Below are positions 31,692-40,270 of a DNA stretch of 64,000 bases, one piece after another. The stretch covers positions 62,001-126,000 of the forward strand of contig JBHJIR010000005.1 in the NCBI GenBank assembly GCA_050043265.1, read 5' to 3'. The stretch is from Pelagibius sp050043265 (GTDB taxonomy: Bacteria; Pseudomonadota; Alphaproteobacteria; Kiloniellales; Kiloniellaceae). The notes beneath the pieces are model-generated. The model had not been told where the DNA came from. It saw only the letters and a list, made by a program, of their open reading frames with translations, and searched no databases. Numbering within the stretch: position 1 is the stretch's first letter; every line of letters starts with the position of its first letter. The position numbers were made by a program, and so were the translations under genes.

Positions 31692-33068
31692 ATGACAGAT
31701 CAGAAAACGCCCCCCATTCACGTCATCGGCGGCGGCCTGGCCGGCAGCGAGGCCGCCTGGCAGATCGCCCGCGCCGGCGTGCCGGTGGTCCTCCACGAGA
31801 TGCGCCCGGCGCGCAAGACCGACGCCCACCAGACCGACGGCCTGGCCGAACTGGTCTGTTCCAACTCCTTCCGCAGTGACGATGCGGAGAACAACGCCGT
31901 CGGCCTGCTGCACGAGGAGATGCGCCGCCTCGGCTCGCTGATCATGGCGGCCGGCGACGCCACCAAGCTGCCCGCCGGCGGCGCCCTGGCGGTCGACCGC
32001 GACGCCTTCTCGGCGCGCGTGACCCAGCAGCTGGAGGCCGAGCCGTTGGTTACCATCGACCGTGGCGAGGTCGACGGCCTGCCCCCGGCGGACTGGGACT
32101 CGGTGATCGTCGCCACCGGCCCGCTCACCTCGCCGGCGCTGGGCCAGGCCATCGGCGCCGTCAGCGGCGAGGACTACCTGTCCTTCTTCGACGCCATCGC
32201 GCCCATCGTCTACAAGGAGTCGATCGACCTCTCCAAGGCGTGGTTCCAGTCGCGCTACGACAAGCCGGGCCCCGGCGGCGGCACGGCGGACTATGTGAAC
32301 TGCCCGCTCACCGAGGAACAGTACAAGGCCTTCATCGCCGCCCTCATCGAGGGCGAGAAGACCGACTTCAAGGAATGGGAGAAATCGACGCCCTACTTCG
32401 AGGGCTGCCTGCCCATCGAGGTGATGGCCGAGCGCGGGCCGGAGACCCTGCGCTTCGGGCCGATGAAGCCGGTTGGCCTGCACGACCCGCATACCGACGC
32501 ACGGCCCTATGCCGTGGTGCAGCTGCGCCAGGACAACGCGCTGGGCACGCTCTACAACATCGTCGGTTTCCAGACCAAGCTGAAGTACGGCGAACAGGCG
32601 CGCATCTTCCGCATGATCCCCGGGCTGGAGAACGCCGAGTTCGCGCGCCTGGGCGGCCTGCACCGCAACACCTTCATCAACTCGCCCCGGCTGCTGGACG
32701 GCGAACTGCGCCTGAAGGCCCAGCCCCGGCTGCGCTTCGCCGGCCAGATCACCGGCGTCGAGGGCTACATCGAATCCGCCGCCATCGGCCTGCTGGCCGG
32801 GCGCTGCGCCGCCGCCGAACGGCTGGGCCAGGCCTTCGTCCCGCCGCCGCCGACCACCGCCCACGGCGCGCTGCTGGCGCACATCACCGGCGGCGCCGAT
32901 GCCGCCACCTTCCAGCCGATGAACGTGAACTTCGGACTCTTCCCGCCGCTCACTCCACCGGAGGGCAAGCGCAAGGTGAAGCGGAAGGACCGCAAGCCGG
33001 GAATGTCGGCGCGCGCCCTGGCCGATCTCGACACCTGGCGCGGCAAAGCCGCTGCGGCAGCGGAATAG
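31692..33068 (+). CDS. trmFO: Folate/FAD-dependent tRNA uracil-54 C5-methyltransferase TrmFO
   Basis: TrmFO makes 5-methyluridine at position 54 of the tRNA T-loop using methylene-tetrahydrofolate and reduced FAD. The FAD-binding HVIGGGLAGSEAAWQIA motif opens the 458-residue protein. Family landmarks LAELVCSNSFRSDDAENNAVGLLHEEMR, YKESID, PAG-type loops and GYIESAAIGLLAGR are all present. Its TAG stop is followed by a palindromic repeat. The organism thus uses the folate route rather than TrmA for this modification. It stands alone. Confidence 0.96.
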   Translation: MTDQKTPPIHVIGGGLAGSEAAWQIARAGVPVVLHEMRPARKTDAHQTDGLAELVCSNSFRSDDAENNAVGLLHEEMRRLGSLIMAAGDATKLPAGGALAVDRDAFSARVTQQLEAEPLVTIDRGEVDGLPPADWDSVIVATGPLTSPALGQAIGAVSGEDYLSFFDAIAPIVYKESIDLSKAWFQSRYDKPGPGGGTADYVNCPLTEEQYKAFIAALIEGEKTDFKEWEKSTPYFEGCLPIEVMAERGPETLRFGPMKPVGLHDPHTDARPYAVVQLRQDNALGTLYNIVGFQTKLKYGEQARIFRMIPGLENAEFARLGGLHRNTFINSPRLLDGELRLKAQPRLRFAGQITGVEGYIESAAIGLLAGRCAAAERLGQAFVPPPPTTAHGALLAHITGGADAATFQPMNVNFGLFPPLTPPEGKRKVKRKDRKPGMSARALADLDTWRGKAAAAAE

Positions 33069-33090
33069 CCAACAGTCAGCCTGCTCTGCT

Positions 33091-33172
33091 GTCATCCTCG
33101 GGCTTGTCCCGAGGGTCCAGGGCCACCGGCGTCATGGCTGCCCTGGATGCTCGGAACAGGTCCGAGCATGAC
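33091..33172. repeat. Palindromic intergenic repeat, divergent family member
   Basis: An 82-base element with terminal inverted repeats GTCATCCTCGG ... CCGAGCATGAC and an internal CTCGGGCTTGTCCCGAG hairpin. The layout matches the copies at 24896 and 61409, and the GGCTTGTCCC loop is shared with the latter. It lies between convergent trmFO and the NDUFAF6-like gene. Confidence 0.7.
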
Positions 33173-33186
33173 GACCGTCCTTGTTG

Positions 33187-34026
33187 CTAATACCGTCCGC
33201 GCCAGTTGCCCCAGGCAAGTCGCCACACCCGGCCGGGTGCCGGCGCCTGCGCCGCGGGCGCCAGGGGATCGCCGCCGGCACGCCGCAGCTGCTTCAGGTA
33301 CAGATCGGCGAGCCGGGCCGGCAGCAGCGCGGGCAGCGCAGCTTTCGGCACGTCGGCGGCAACGCGCCGGGCGGCGGCCAGATGTTCGGCGGCGGCCCGC
33401 ATCAGAATCCCGCTGACCTTGCGCAGCGCCGGGGACGAGCGCAGCTCGAAGAGCTCCTGCAGATCGAGCCCCGCTTCCTCGCAGAGATCCGCCGGCAGGT
33501 AGCAGCGCTTCTGACGGGCGTGCAGCGGCAACGCGCGCAGCAGCCCGAGATAGGCCCAGGCCGGGCCGAGATGGTCCGCCGCCTGACGGCTGGCGCTGTC
33601 CTCGGCGCCGAGCACCTTCAAGGCCAGGCGCAATAGCAGGGTCGACGTACCCTCGACGTAGACCCGCAAGCTCTCGAAGTCCTCCGGCGGTGCCGGATCG
33701 AGATCGAATTCCCGCGCGTCGACCAGCATTTCCAGCAGGTCGCGCGGCAGATGCTTCTCGGCGATGGTCCCGGCCAGCGGCACCACCACCTCATGCGCGC
33801 GCGGGCGGCCCGCGTAGATGCCGGCCAGGCTCTCGCGCCACCACTGCAGGCGGATCTGTCCCAGCATGGGCTCGCTGACCACCTCGGCCGTCTTCGCCAC
33901 CTCTTGGTTGAAGGCGTAGAGCGCGAAGCGCTGTTCGCGCTCGGCCTCCGGCGCGAAGAGGGCGCTGAGGGAGCGGTCGCGGTCGTGCCGCTGCACCAGC
34001 GCACCGCAGGCGGAAATCGCGGTCAT
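33187..34026 (-). CDS. Squalene/phytoene-synthase-like protein, NDUFAF6 type (complex I assembly)
   Basis: A 279-residue member of the squalene/phytoene synthase fold. The N-terminal RHDRDRSLSALFAPEAEREQ and RFALYAFNQEVAKTAEVVSEPMLGQIRLQWWRESL text is that of the alphaproteobacterial homologues of human NDUFAF6, a complex I assembly factor. The aspartate-rich motif that binds prenyl diphosphate in true synthases is missing: TAEVVSE stands where DDxxD would be. A catalytic role in terpenoid synthesis is therefore unlikely. Together with the NDUFAF3-like gene 1.6 kb away this points to NADH dehydrogenase assembly, which is inference from homology. Confidence 0.8.
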   Translation of the reverse strand: MTAISACGALVQRHDRDRSLSALFAPEAEREQRFALYAFNQEVAKTAEVVSEPMLGQIRLQWWRESLAGIYAGRPRAHEVVVPLAGTIAEKHLPRDLLEMLVDAREFDLDPAPPEDFESLRVYVEGTSTLLLRLALKVLGAEDSASRQAADHLGPAWAYLGLLRALPLHARQKRCYLPADLCEEAGLDLQELFELRSSPALRKVSGILMRAAAEHLAAARRVAADVPKAALPALLPARLADLYLKQLRRAGGDPLAPAAQAPAPGRVWRLAWGNWRGRY

Positions 34027-34077
34027 CGGACGGCCATCCCGCTATAGTGGGTCGGCAACCTTTGGGGAAAAGTGCAA

Positions 34078-34674
34078 ATGACTGGAATCCTGACCTCCTT
34101 GCGAAACACGGTCATCGCCGGCTTCGTCCTGGCCGGCGGCCTGCTGCTGCTCTATGTCGCCCTGCAGGGCTACGACGGCACCAGCTTCGGCGCCTTCTTC
34201 TTTCGCTGGCTGCACGTCATCAGCGGCATCATGTGGGTCGGCTTGCTGTACTACTTCAATTTCGTGCAGATGCCCAACATGGCGAAGATTCCGGACGACC
34301 AAAAGCCGGCCATCGCCAAGGTCATCGCGCCGGCCGTTCTATGGTGGTTCCGCTGGGCCGCGGTGGCAACCGTCGTCACCGGGCTGATCGTCGCGTCCTT
34401 AAACGGCTACGCCCACGACGCGCTGGCCCTGGGCCTCACTGACGGCGTGCCCAAGCACACCATGATCGGGATCGGCATGTGGCTCGGCCTCATCATGGCG
34501 TTCAACGTGTGGTTTCTGATCTGGCCGAACCAGAAGCGCGCCCTGGGCATCGTCGAGGCCGACGCGGCGAGCAAGGCCCGCTCGGCCCGCATCGCCATGC
34601 TGGTTTCACGCACCAACACTGTGCTTTCCTTCCCCATGCTGTTCGCCATGGTGTCGGCGCAAAACCTTTTCTGA
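34078..34674 (+). CDS. PuuD/urate-oxidase N-terminal-type membrane protein
   Basis: A 198-residue integral membrane protein matching the membrane domain of PuuD-type urate hydroxylases: FRWLHVISGIMWVGLLYYFNFVQ, then PAVLWWFRWAAVATVVTGL, KHTMIGIGMWLGLIMAFNVWFLIWPNQKRAL and a closing SRTNTVLSFPMLFAM. About five helices with several buried His/Trp residues, suggesting heme or quinone contact. The cytochrome c domain that completes PuuD is absent, so this is a stand-alone version whose substrate is uncertain. ATG at 34078 is favoured (GGGGAAAA upstream) over an in-frame GTG 6 bases earlier. Divergent from the NDUFAF6-like gene. Confidence 0.72.
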   Translation: MTGILTSLRNTVIAGFVLAGGLLLLYVALQGYDGTSFGAFFFRWLHVISGIMWVGLLYYFNFVQMPNMAKIPDDQKPAIAKVIAPAVLWWFRWAAVATVVTGLIVASLNGYAHDALALGLTDGVPKHTMIGIGMWLGLIMAFNVWFLIWPNQKRALGIVEADAASKARSARIAMLVSRTNTVLSFPMLFAMVSAQNLF

Positions 34675-34964
34675 GGAATCGTATTCCAGGGAGCCTGTAC
34701 CGGAACGCCGCCGGGGAAAACGCCTTCTGGGGGATGAAGCCGCCGGGCGAACGCGCTAGACTGGAGCAACAGACTGGCGATTCCGGTCTCTTCTGCGGGC
34801 CAGATCGGCGGAATTCCACAGCTTCACGGCGCCGCAGGCGGATTGAAGCTGGAACTTTTCGCGCTTCTGACTAATTGTCCCTGTAGAAGAAGAGCCGCCG
34901 AACCGGCCCTCGCGGGGGCCGGCGGTATCGTAATGGACAAGAGAGACATAGAAAGAGAGACGGC

Positions 34965-35549
34965 ATGGCGTTCGAGCTTCCCCCCCTGCCCTATGCGCAA
35001 GACGCACTGGAGCCGCACTATTCGGCCAACACCCTGAGCTTCCACCACGGCAAGCACCATCAGGCCTATGTGACCAAGCTCAACGAGCTGACCGAGGGCA
35101 CCGACAACGCCGGCAAGTCCCTCGAAGAGATCATCAAGTCCAGCTCCGGCGGCCTGTTCAACCAGGCGGCCCAGGTGTGGAACCACACCTTCTTCTGGAA
35201 TTCCATGAAGCCGGGCGGCGGCGGCAAGCCGTCGGGCGGTCTGGCCGCGGCCATCGACAAGGCCTTCGGCAGCCTCGCCAAATTCAAGGAACAGTTCACG
35301 GCCGCCGGTGTCGGCCAGTTCGGCAGCGGTTGGGTCTGGCTGGTCAAGGAAGGCGGCGATCTGAAGATCGTCTCCACCGGCAATGCCGAGACGCCGATCA
35401 CCAAGGGCCAGACGGCGATCCTGACCTGCGACGTCTGGGAGCACGCCTATTACCTGGACTACCAGAACCGGCGCCCGGACTTCCTGCAGTCTTTCCTCGA
35501 CAACCTGGTGAACTGGGACTTCGCGGCGAAGAACTTCGACGCCGCCTGA
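34965..35549 (+). CDS. sodB: Superoxide dismutase, Fe/Mn family (Fe type likely)
   Basis: A 194-residue cytoplasmic superoxide dismutase. Metal ligands are visible: His in SFHHGKHHQAY, His in QVWNHTFFWNSM, and Asp/His in CDVWEHAYYLDYQNRR. The QVWNHTFFWNSM and GVGQFGSGWVWLV stretches favour an iron enzyme. AAAGAGAG precedes the ATG. A strong terminator follows 22 bases after the stop, so it is a single-gene unit. Confidence 0.96.
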   Translation: MAFELPPLPYAQDALEPHYSANTLSFHHGKHHQAYVTKLNELTEGTDNAGKSLEEIIKSSSGGLFNQAAQVWNHTFFWNSMKPGGGGKPSGGLAAAIDKAFGSLAKFKEQFTAAGVGQFGSGWVWLVKEGGDLKIVSTGNAETPITKGQTAILTCDVWEHAYYLDYQNRRPDFLQSFLDNLVNWDFAAKNFDAA

Positions 35550-35571
35550 TCCTTCATCGGTGTGAGAAACG

Positions 35572-35611
35572 AAAAGGGGCCCGCCCGCTGATTTCGGGGG
35601 GCCCCTTTTTT
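35572..35611 (+). terminator. Intrinsic terminator of sodB
   Basis: AAAAGGGGCCC and GGGCCCCTTTT pair around a 15-17 base loop, with a run of six T at 35606-35611. Its A-rich 5' side also lets it act for the convergent minus strand. Confidence 0.85.
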
Positions 35612-35645
35612 CGTGCGCGCCGCGTGGCTGCCGCCGGGCCGCGTT

Positions 35646-36023
35646 TCAGTCGACGGCGATGAGCGCTGCCGCCACCCGTCGGTCTTCCATGGTCAGTACG
35701 TTGTAGGTGCGGCAGGCCGCGCCGGTATCCATCGGCTCCAGCGCGACACCGCGCGCCTTCGCCGCTTCGCGCAGGTCCGGGTCGATGAAGGCCATCGAAG
35801 TCCCGCAGCCGATCAGCAGCACTTCAATCGGCGGCGTCGCCGCCAGCACCGGCTCCAGGCTGGCGATATCCATGTCGGCGATGGCCGTCAGCGGCCAGGC
35901 CGTGGCCCACTCCGGCGCCACCAGGATGGAACCGCGGAAGCTCTCGCCGGTGACCTTGAAGCCGCCGTCGCCATAACTTTCGATGATCCGGCGTCCCTGG
36001 GGAACGAGCGGTGTGACATCCAT
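35646..36023 (-). CDS. Mth938-domain protein, NDUFAF3 type (complex I assembly)
   Basis: A 125-residue cytoplasmic protein of the Mth938/DUF498 family, which includes the human complex I assembly factor NDUFAF3. Typical elements are IIESYGDGGFKVTGESFRGSILVAP, VLLIGCGTSM and DTGAACRTYNVLTMEDRRVAAALIAVD. ATG at 36023 has AAAGGAG 9 bases upstream; a longer frame reading is not coding-like. It follows secF by 28 bases on the same strand, an order conserved in many alphaproteobacteria. The exact molecular action is unknown. Confidence 0.85.
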   Translation of the reverse strand: MDVTPLVPQGRRIIESYGDGGFKVTGESFRGSILVAPEWATAWPLTAIADMDIASLEPVLAATPPIEVLLIGCGTSMAFIDPDLREAAKARGVALEPMDTGAACRTYNVLTMEDRRVAAALIAVD

Positions 36024-36051
36024 CTCCGCTCCTTTCGTTCGGGTCGTTAAA

Positions 36052-37008
36052 TCAGGACGAGGCCTTGGCCGTGTCCGCCCCAACGCTTTCGGCATCCTCT
36101 TCGGCGTCGCCCTCGCCGCCACGGCGCAACCCGATGTAGGACAGCAACGGCACGGCAAGGCCGAAGGACGAATAGGTGCCGACCGCCACGCCCCAGATCA
36201 GGCCGGCGGTAAATCCGCGGATCACCTCGCCGCCGAAGAAGAACAGGGCGAAGAGAGCCAGCAGGGTGGTGAACGACGTCAGGATGGTGCGCGACATCGT
36301 CGTATTGATGGCGCGGTTCAACAGATCCAGCAGGGGCAACTTCTTGTAGCGCCGCAGCATCTCGCGCACGCGGTCGAAGACCACCACCGTGTCGTTGATC
36401 GAATAGCCGGCGATGGTCAGCACCGCCGCCAGGGTCGCCAGGTTGAATTCGATCTGGGTCAGCGAATAGAAGCCGATGGTCGCCACCACGTCATGCAGCA
36501 GGGCCACCAGCGCGGCGACGCCGAACTGCCATTCGAAGCGGAACCAGATGTAGATGCCGATGGCCAGCATGGCGAGCATGGTGGCAAGGAAGCCGGCCTC
36601 CTTCAGTTCATCGCCGATCTTGGGGCCGACGAACTCCTGGCGCCGCGATTCCACGCCTTCGCCCAGGGTGTCCATGACCTGCTTGATGACATTCATCTGG
36701 CCCTGTTCGTCACCGTCCGGCCGGCTGATGTTGATCAACACGTCGGTCGGGTCGCCGAACTGCTGCAGGGTCACCTCGCCGATGCCCAGATTGCTCAGGC
36801 GGTTGCGCAGATCGCCCAGATCGGCCGGCGCGGGCGTGCGCACCTCGATCAGGATACCGCCGCGGAAATCGACGCCGAGGTTGAGGCCCTGGGTCAGGAA
36901 CAGGGCCACCGAAGCCACCGTCAACGCCACCGTAAACGCCAGGAAAAGCGCGCGCCGGCCGATGAAGTTGAGGCCGAGGTCGATGGGAAGCTTGCGGATC
37001 AGCGCCAT
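36052..37008 (-). CDS. secF: Protein translocase subunit SecF
   Basis: SecF works with SecD to pull exported proteins across the inner membrane using the proton gradient. The 318-residue protein has six helices, the periplasmic P1 head after helix 1 (NLGVDFRGGILIEVR), and the conserved GYSINDTVVVFDRVREMLR and NRAINTTMSRTILTS segments. The C-terminus is a polar tail with Glu/Asp (EGDAEEDAESVGAD). It starts 12 bases after secD and is followed by the NDUFAF3-like gene. Confidence 0.97.
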   Translation of the reverse strand: MALIRKLPIDLGLNFIGRRALFLAFTVALTVASVALFLTQGLNLGVDFRGGILIEVRTPAPADLGDLRNRLSNLGIGEVTLQQFGDPTDVLINISRPDGDEQGQMNVIKQVMDTLGEGVESRRQEFVGPKIGDELKEAGFLATMLAMLAIGIYIWFRFEWQFGVAALVALLHDVVATIGFYSLTQIEFNLATLAAVLTIAGYSINDTVVVFDRVREMLRRYKKLPLLDLLNRAINTTMSRTILTSFTTLLALFALFFFGGEVIRGFTAGLIWGVAVGTYSSFGLAVPLLSYIGLRRGGEGDAEEDAESVGADTAKASS

Positions 37009-37020
37009 GGTGTCGGAGTC

Positions 37021-38595
37021 CTAAATCGCCAGAGACTGGGGCCGGCGGCGGCGCAGCCAGATCACCACCATCAGGCGGGTCACCATGATGGCGGAGAACA
37101 TGGAGGTCAGAAGGCCGAGGGACAGCGTCACGGCGACGCCCTTGATCGGGCCGGAGCCAAAGTGGAACAGCAGCACGGCGGCGATCAGCGTGGTCAGATT
37201 CGAATCGACGATGGTGGTCATCGCACGGCGATAGCCGGCGTCGACCGCGGTCACCGGTCCGCGCCCGTTACGCATTTCCTCTCGGACACGCTCGAAGATC
37301 AGCACGTTGGCGTCGACCGCCATGCCGATGGTCAGCACGATCCCGGCAATGCCCGGCAGGGTCAGCGTGGCCTGCAGGATGGACAGCGCCGCCATCAACA
37401 GGATCAGGTTGACCATCAGGGCGATACTGGCCATCGCACCCAGCAGGCCGTAGATGGCGATCATGAACACCACCACGAAGACAAGCCCCAGCACCGAGGC
37501 GATTTCGCCGGCCAGGATCGAATCGGCACCCAGGCCCGGGCCGACCGTGCGCTCTTCAAGATAGGTGACCGGCGCCGGCAGGGCGCCGGCGCGCAACAGC
37601 AATGCCAGGTCGTTTGCCGATTGCGTCGTGAAGCTGCCGGTAATGATGCCGCGCCCGCCGGTGATCGCCGATTCGATACGGGGGGCCGAGACCACTTTTT
37701 CGTCCAGGATGATCGCGAAAAGGCGCCCGACGTTGTCGCGGGTGGCATCGCCGAAGCGCTTCGCGCCAATAGGATCGAAGGTGAAATTCACCGCCGGCCG
37801 GTTGTTCTGGTCAAAGCCAGCCGAAGCGCTTGTCAGATGGTCGCCGGTCACCATGACCCGCTTGCTGACGACATAGCTGGTCGGCATGCCCGGACGGTCG
37901 GCCTCGGCCGGCAGCACCTCCGACGACGGCGGGATGGAGCCGCTGGGCGAGACGTTTTCGCTCACGAAGCGGAAGGTTAGTACGGCCGGTGTTCCGATCA
38001 GCTCCTTCAGGCGCTGCGGATCGCTGAAGCCCGGGACCTGGATGACGATGCGGTCGTCGCCCTGGCGCTGGATCGCCGCTTCGCGGGTGCCGGTTTCGTC
38101 AATGCGCCGGCGCATCACCTCGATGGCCTGGTTCATGATTTCGTCGGTGCGGCTGCGCACGGCGGCATCGGTCAGGGTGACCCGGATTTCCCGCTCGCCC
38201 GTCGTCTCGATCTGCAGGCCGGACTGCACCCGGCCGATCGCCGTGCGGGCGGCGCCGACGTCGTCGGCGTTGTCCAGCGTCACGCCGACGCCGTCGCCGA
38301 TGACACCCAGCGCGCCGAAGCGAAGTCCCGCCTCGTTGAGCGCACTGCGGATGCCGTCGGCGAGGGACTGGCTGTCCTTCTCGGCGGCATAGGCCAGATC
38401 GACCTGGGACAGCAGGTAGACGCCGCCGCGCAGGTCCAGCCCCAGGCTGACCTGCTGATGCGGCAGCAGGCTGCCTTCGTCGGCCATCCGCGTCGCCTGA
38501 TCGCGGCTCAGCAACAGGTTGGGCGCGGCATAGATCACCCCGGCCAGAATGACCAGGGCAATCATAATGATTTGCCAGCGGGGCAGATTAACCAT
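37021..38595 (-). CDS. secD: Protein translocase subunit SecD
   Basis: A 524-residue SecD. The N-terminal helix is followed by SLGLDLRGGVYLLSQVD, the large P1 head domain (with the DRIVIQVPGFSDPQRLKELIG region) and then the six-helix RND-like core with VLTIGMAVDANVLIFERVREEMR and GYRRAMTTIVDSNLTTLIAA. It lies between yajC (41 bases upstream) and secF. Confidence 0.97.
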   Translation of the reverse strand: MVNLPRWQIIMIALVILAGVIYAAPNLLLSRDQATRMADEGSLLPHQQVSLGLDLRGGVYLLSQVDLAYAAEKDSQSLADGIRSALNEAGLRFGALGVIGDGVGVTLDNADDVGAARTAIGRVQSGLQIETTGEREIRVTLTDAAVRSRTDEIMNQAIEVMRRRIDETGTREAAIQRQGDDRIVIQVPGFSDPQRLKELIGTPAVLTFRFVSENVSPSGSIPPSSEVLPAEADRPGMPTSYVVSKRVMVTGDHLTSASAGFDQNNRPAVNFTFDPIGAKRFGDATRDNVGRLFAIILDEKVVSAPRIESAITGGRGIITGSFTTQSANDLALLLRAGALPAPVTYLEERTVGPGLGADSILAGEIASVLGLVFVVVFMIAIYGLLGAMASIALMVNLILLMAALSILQATLTLPGIAGIVLTIGMAVDANVLIFERVREEMRNGRGPVTAVDAGYRRAMTTIVDSNLTTLIAAVLLFHFGSGPIKGVAVTLSLGLLTSMFSAIMVTRLMVVIWLRRRRPQSLAI

Positions 38596-38636
38596 CGGCT
38601 ACGATGCCTTCCAGAACGGACCCGACCCTCAGAGGA

Positions 38637-39065
38637 TCAGGACTTGGAGCCCGGCTTGTTGCCGCCAAAGCCGCCAAGCAGACTGCCGAGCAGGCTCTTG
38701 GGCTTGCCGCCGGCATCGTTCGCCGGGGCTGCCGTCCCGCTTCCGGGCGCCGCCTCGGTGCGGCTCAGCACGTCGGAAATGGTATGACGGACGACCCGCA
38801 CCCGCACACCCTCGGCCTGTTCGACCTGGGCTTCGGTGTCGCTGATGATCTTGGTGACCGTCCCGATCAGGCCGCCGGCGGTGACGATCTTGTCACCGCG
38901 CCGCAGGGCGGAGACCATCTCACGATGCTGCTTGACCTTCTTCTGCTGCGGACGGATCAGCAGGAAGTAGAACACGACGAAAATCAGGATAATCGGCAGG
39001 AAGGTCATGAAGGGATCCCCTCCTCCACCTCCTGCGGCCTGGGCATAGGCCGGCGAAATAAGCAT
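38637..39065 (-). CDS. yajC: Preprotein translocase accessory subunit YajC
   Basis: YajC associates with SecDF. One membrane helix (MTFLPIILIFVVFYFLLIRPQQKK) and the conserved RRGDKIVTAGGLIGTVTKI domain identify it. At 142 residues it is longer than usual (about 100-110), with a Gly/Ala-rich short N-terminal lead and a C-terminal Gly/Ser/Lys tail (KSLLGSLLGGFGGNKPGS). GAGGACC precedes the ATG. First gene of yajC-secD-secF and divergent from the DUF815 gene. Confidence 0.94.
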   Translation of the reverse strand: MLISPAYAQAAGGGGGDPFMTFLPIILIFVVFYFLLIRPQQKKVKQHREMVSALRRGDKIVTAGGLIGTVTKIISDTEAQVEQAEGVRVRVVRHTISDVLSRTEAAPGSGTAAPANDAGGKPKSLLGSLLGGFGGNKPGSKS

Positions 39066-39237
39066 ACTTGGTCCTCTTCCGAGCAGTCAGAACGGCGGAC
39101 TATAGCGGCACGCACGCGAATTGCAACGCCACGGGAATACCTGGCTTGGGTCATCCCAAAGGATTGACCGGACGCGCGCGCGGCAATAGATTTTGCCGCC
39201 GATTTCAACCTATTGAGTTACGTTCTTTGGAGCATAG

Positions 39238-40113
39238 ATGAGCAGCCCCGACAGTGACAACCTCCTCCCGGTTCTCCAGCGCATCGCCGCGGCCTTGGAG
39301 CGACTCGCCCCTGTGCCCTCTTCTGCCGCCGCCATGGACGGGGCCGACGCCTTCTTCTGGCACCCCGAACACGACCGGCTGGAGCCGGTTGCCCAAGTAA
39401 ATCGTGTCGATATCGGCCTGTTGCAAGGCATTGGCCGCCAGGCCGAGACGCTTTATCAGAACACCCTGCGCTTTGCCGGTGGATTGCCGGCCAATAACGC
39501 CCTGCTGTGGGGCTCGCGCGGCGCCGGCAAGAGCTCCCTGGTCAAGGCTGTCCACGCCAAGGTGAATGCCGAGCGCAAAGACGGCGAGCGCCTGGCCCTG
39601 GTCGAGATCCACCGGGAAGACATCCCCACCCTGCCCCGCCTGCTCGCCCAGTTGCGCGGCGTCACCCGACCCTGCGTCCTGTTCTGCGACGACCTCAGCT
39701 TCGATGGCGAGGATGCCAGCTATAAGTCGCTGAAGGCGGTGCTGGAGGGCGGGATCGAAGGCCGCCCCCAGAACGTGATTTTCTATGCGACCTCCAACCG
39801 GCGCCACCTGATGCCGCGCGACATGATCGAGAACGAGCGCTCGACCGCCATCCACGCCTCCGAGGCGGTGGAGGAAAAGGTCAGCCTGTCGGACCGCTTC
39901 GGCCTGTGGCTCGGCTTCCACAACTGCGATCAGGACACCTACTTCGCGATGATCGAAGGCTATGCCGAACGCTACGGCCTCGACCTGCCGAAGGCGAAAC
40001 TCCGGGCCGAAGCCAAGGAATGGTCGGTCACCCGCGGCGGCCGCTCGGGCCGCGTCGCCTGGCAGTACATCCAGGACCTGGCGGGACGGCTGGGCAAGCG
40101 CCTGGAGGATTGA
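39238..40113 (+). CDS. DUF815-family AAA-like ATPase
   Basis: A 291-residue soluble P-loop protein. Walker A is LLWGSRGAGKSSLVKAV (near residue 95), Walker B-like CVLFCDDLSF, and the DUF815 signature runs YKSLKAVLEGGIEGRPQNVIFYATSNRRHLM followed by SLSDRFGLWLGF with an arginine-finger-like Arg. Biological role unknown. It is commonly neighbour to yajC or nlpD in alphaproteobacteria, and here is divergent from yajC. Confidence 0.88.
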   Translation: MSSPDSDNLLPVLQRIAAALERLAPVPSSAAAMDGADAFFWHPEHDRLEPVAQVNRVDIGLLQGIGRQAETLYQNTLRFAGGLPANNALLWGSRGAGKSSLVKAVHAKVNAERKDGERLALVEIHREDIPTLPRLLAQLRGVTRPCVLFCDDLSFDGEDASYKSLKAVLEGGIEGRPQNVIFYATSNRRHLMPRDMIENERSTAIHASEAVEEKVSLSDRFGLWLGFHNCDQDTYFAMIEGYAERYGLDLPKAKLRAEAKEWSVTRGGRSGRVAWQYIQDLAGRLGKRLED

Positions 40114-40145
40114 GGGACGCTTTTGGCATTCCTGCCGACCTTTGA

Positions 40146-40247
40146 CCTCGTGCTTCGAGACGCTGCGCTCCTCAGCATGAGGTCAAATGTTCAAAGAAAT
40201 CACCTCATCCTGAGGAGGCGCATCAGCGCCGTCTCGAAGGACGAGGC
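40146..40247. repeat. Palindromic intergenic repeat, family B
   Basis: A 102-base element with terminal inverted repeats CCTCGTGCTTCGAGACG ... CGTCTCGAAGGACGAGG (16/17) and an internal CCTCAGCATGAGG / CCTCATCCTGAGG pair. This is the type of dispersed hairpin element frequent between genes of GC-rich alphaproteobacteria. It lies between the convergent DUF815 and monooxygenase-like genes. Confidence 0.8.
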
Positions 40248-40270
40248 GATTTCCGGCAAACCCTTGCCCC

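Noticed and set aside
33187..34026. Calling this gene a squalene or phytoene synthase
   Set aside because: The aspartate-rich catalytic motif is replaced and the N-terminal text matches the NDUFAF6-type branch.
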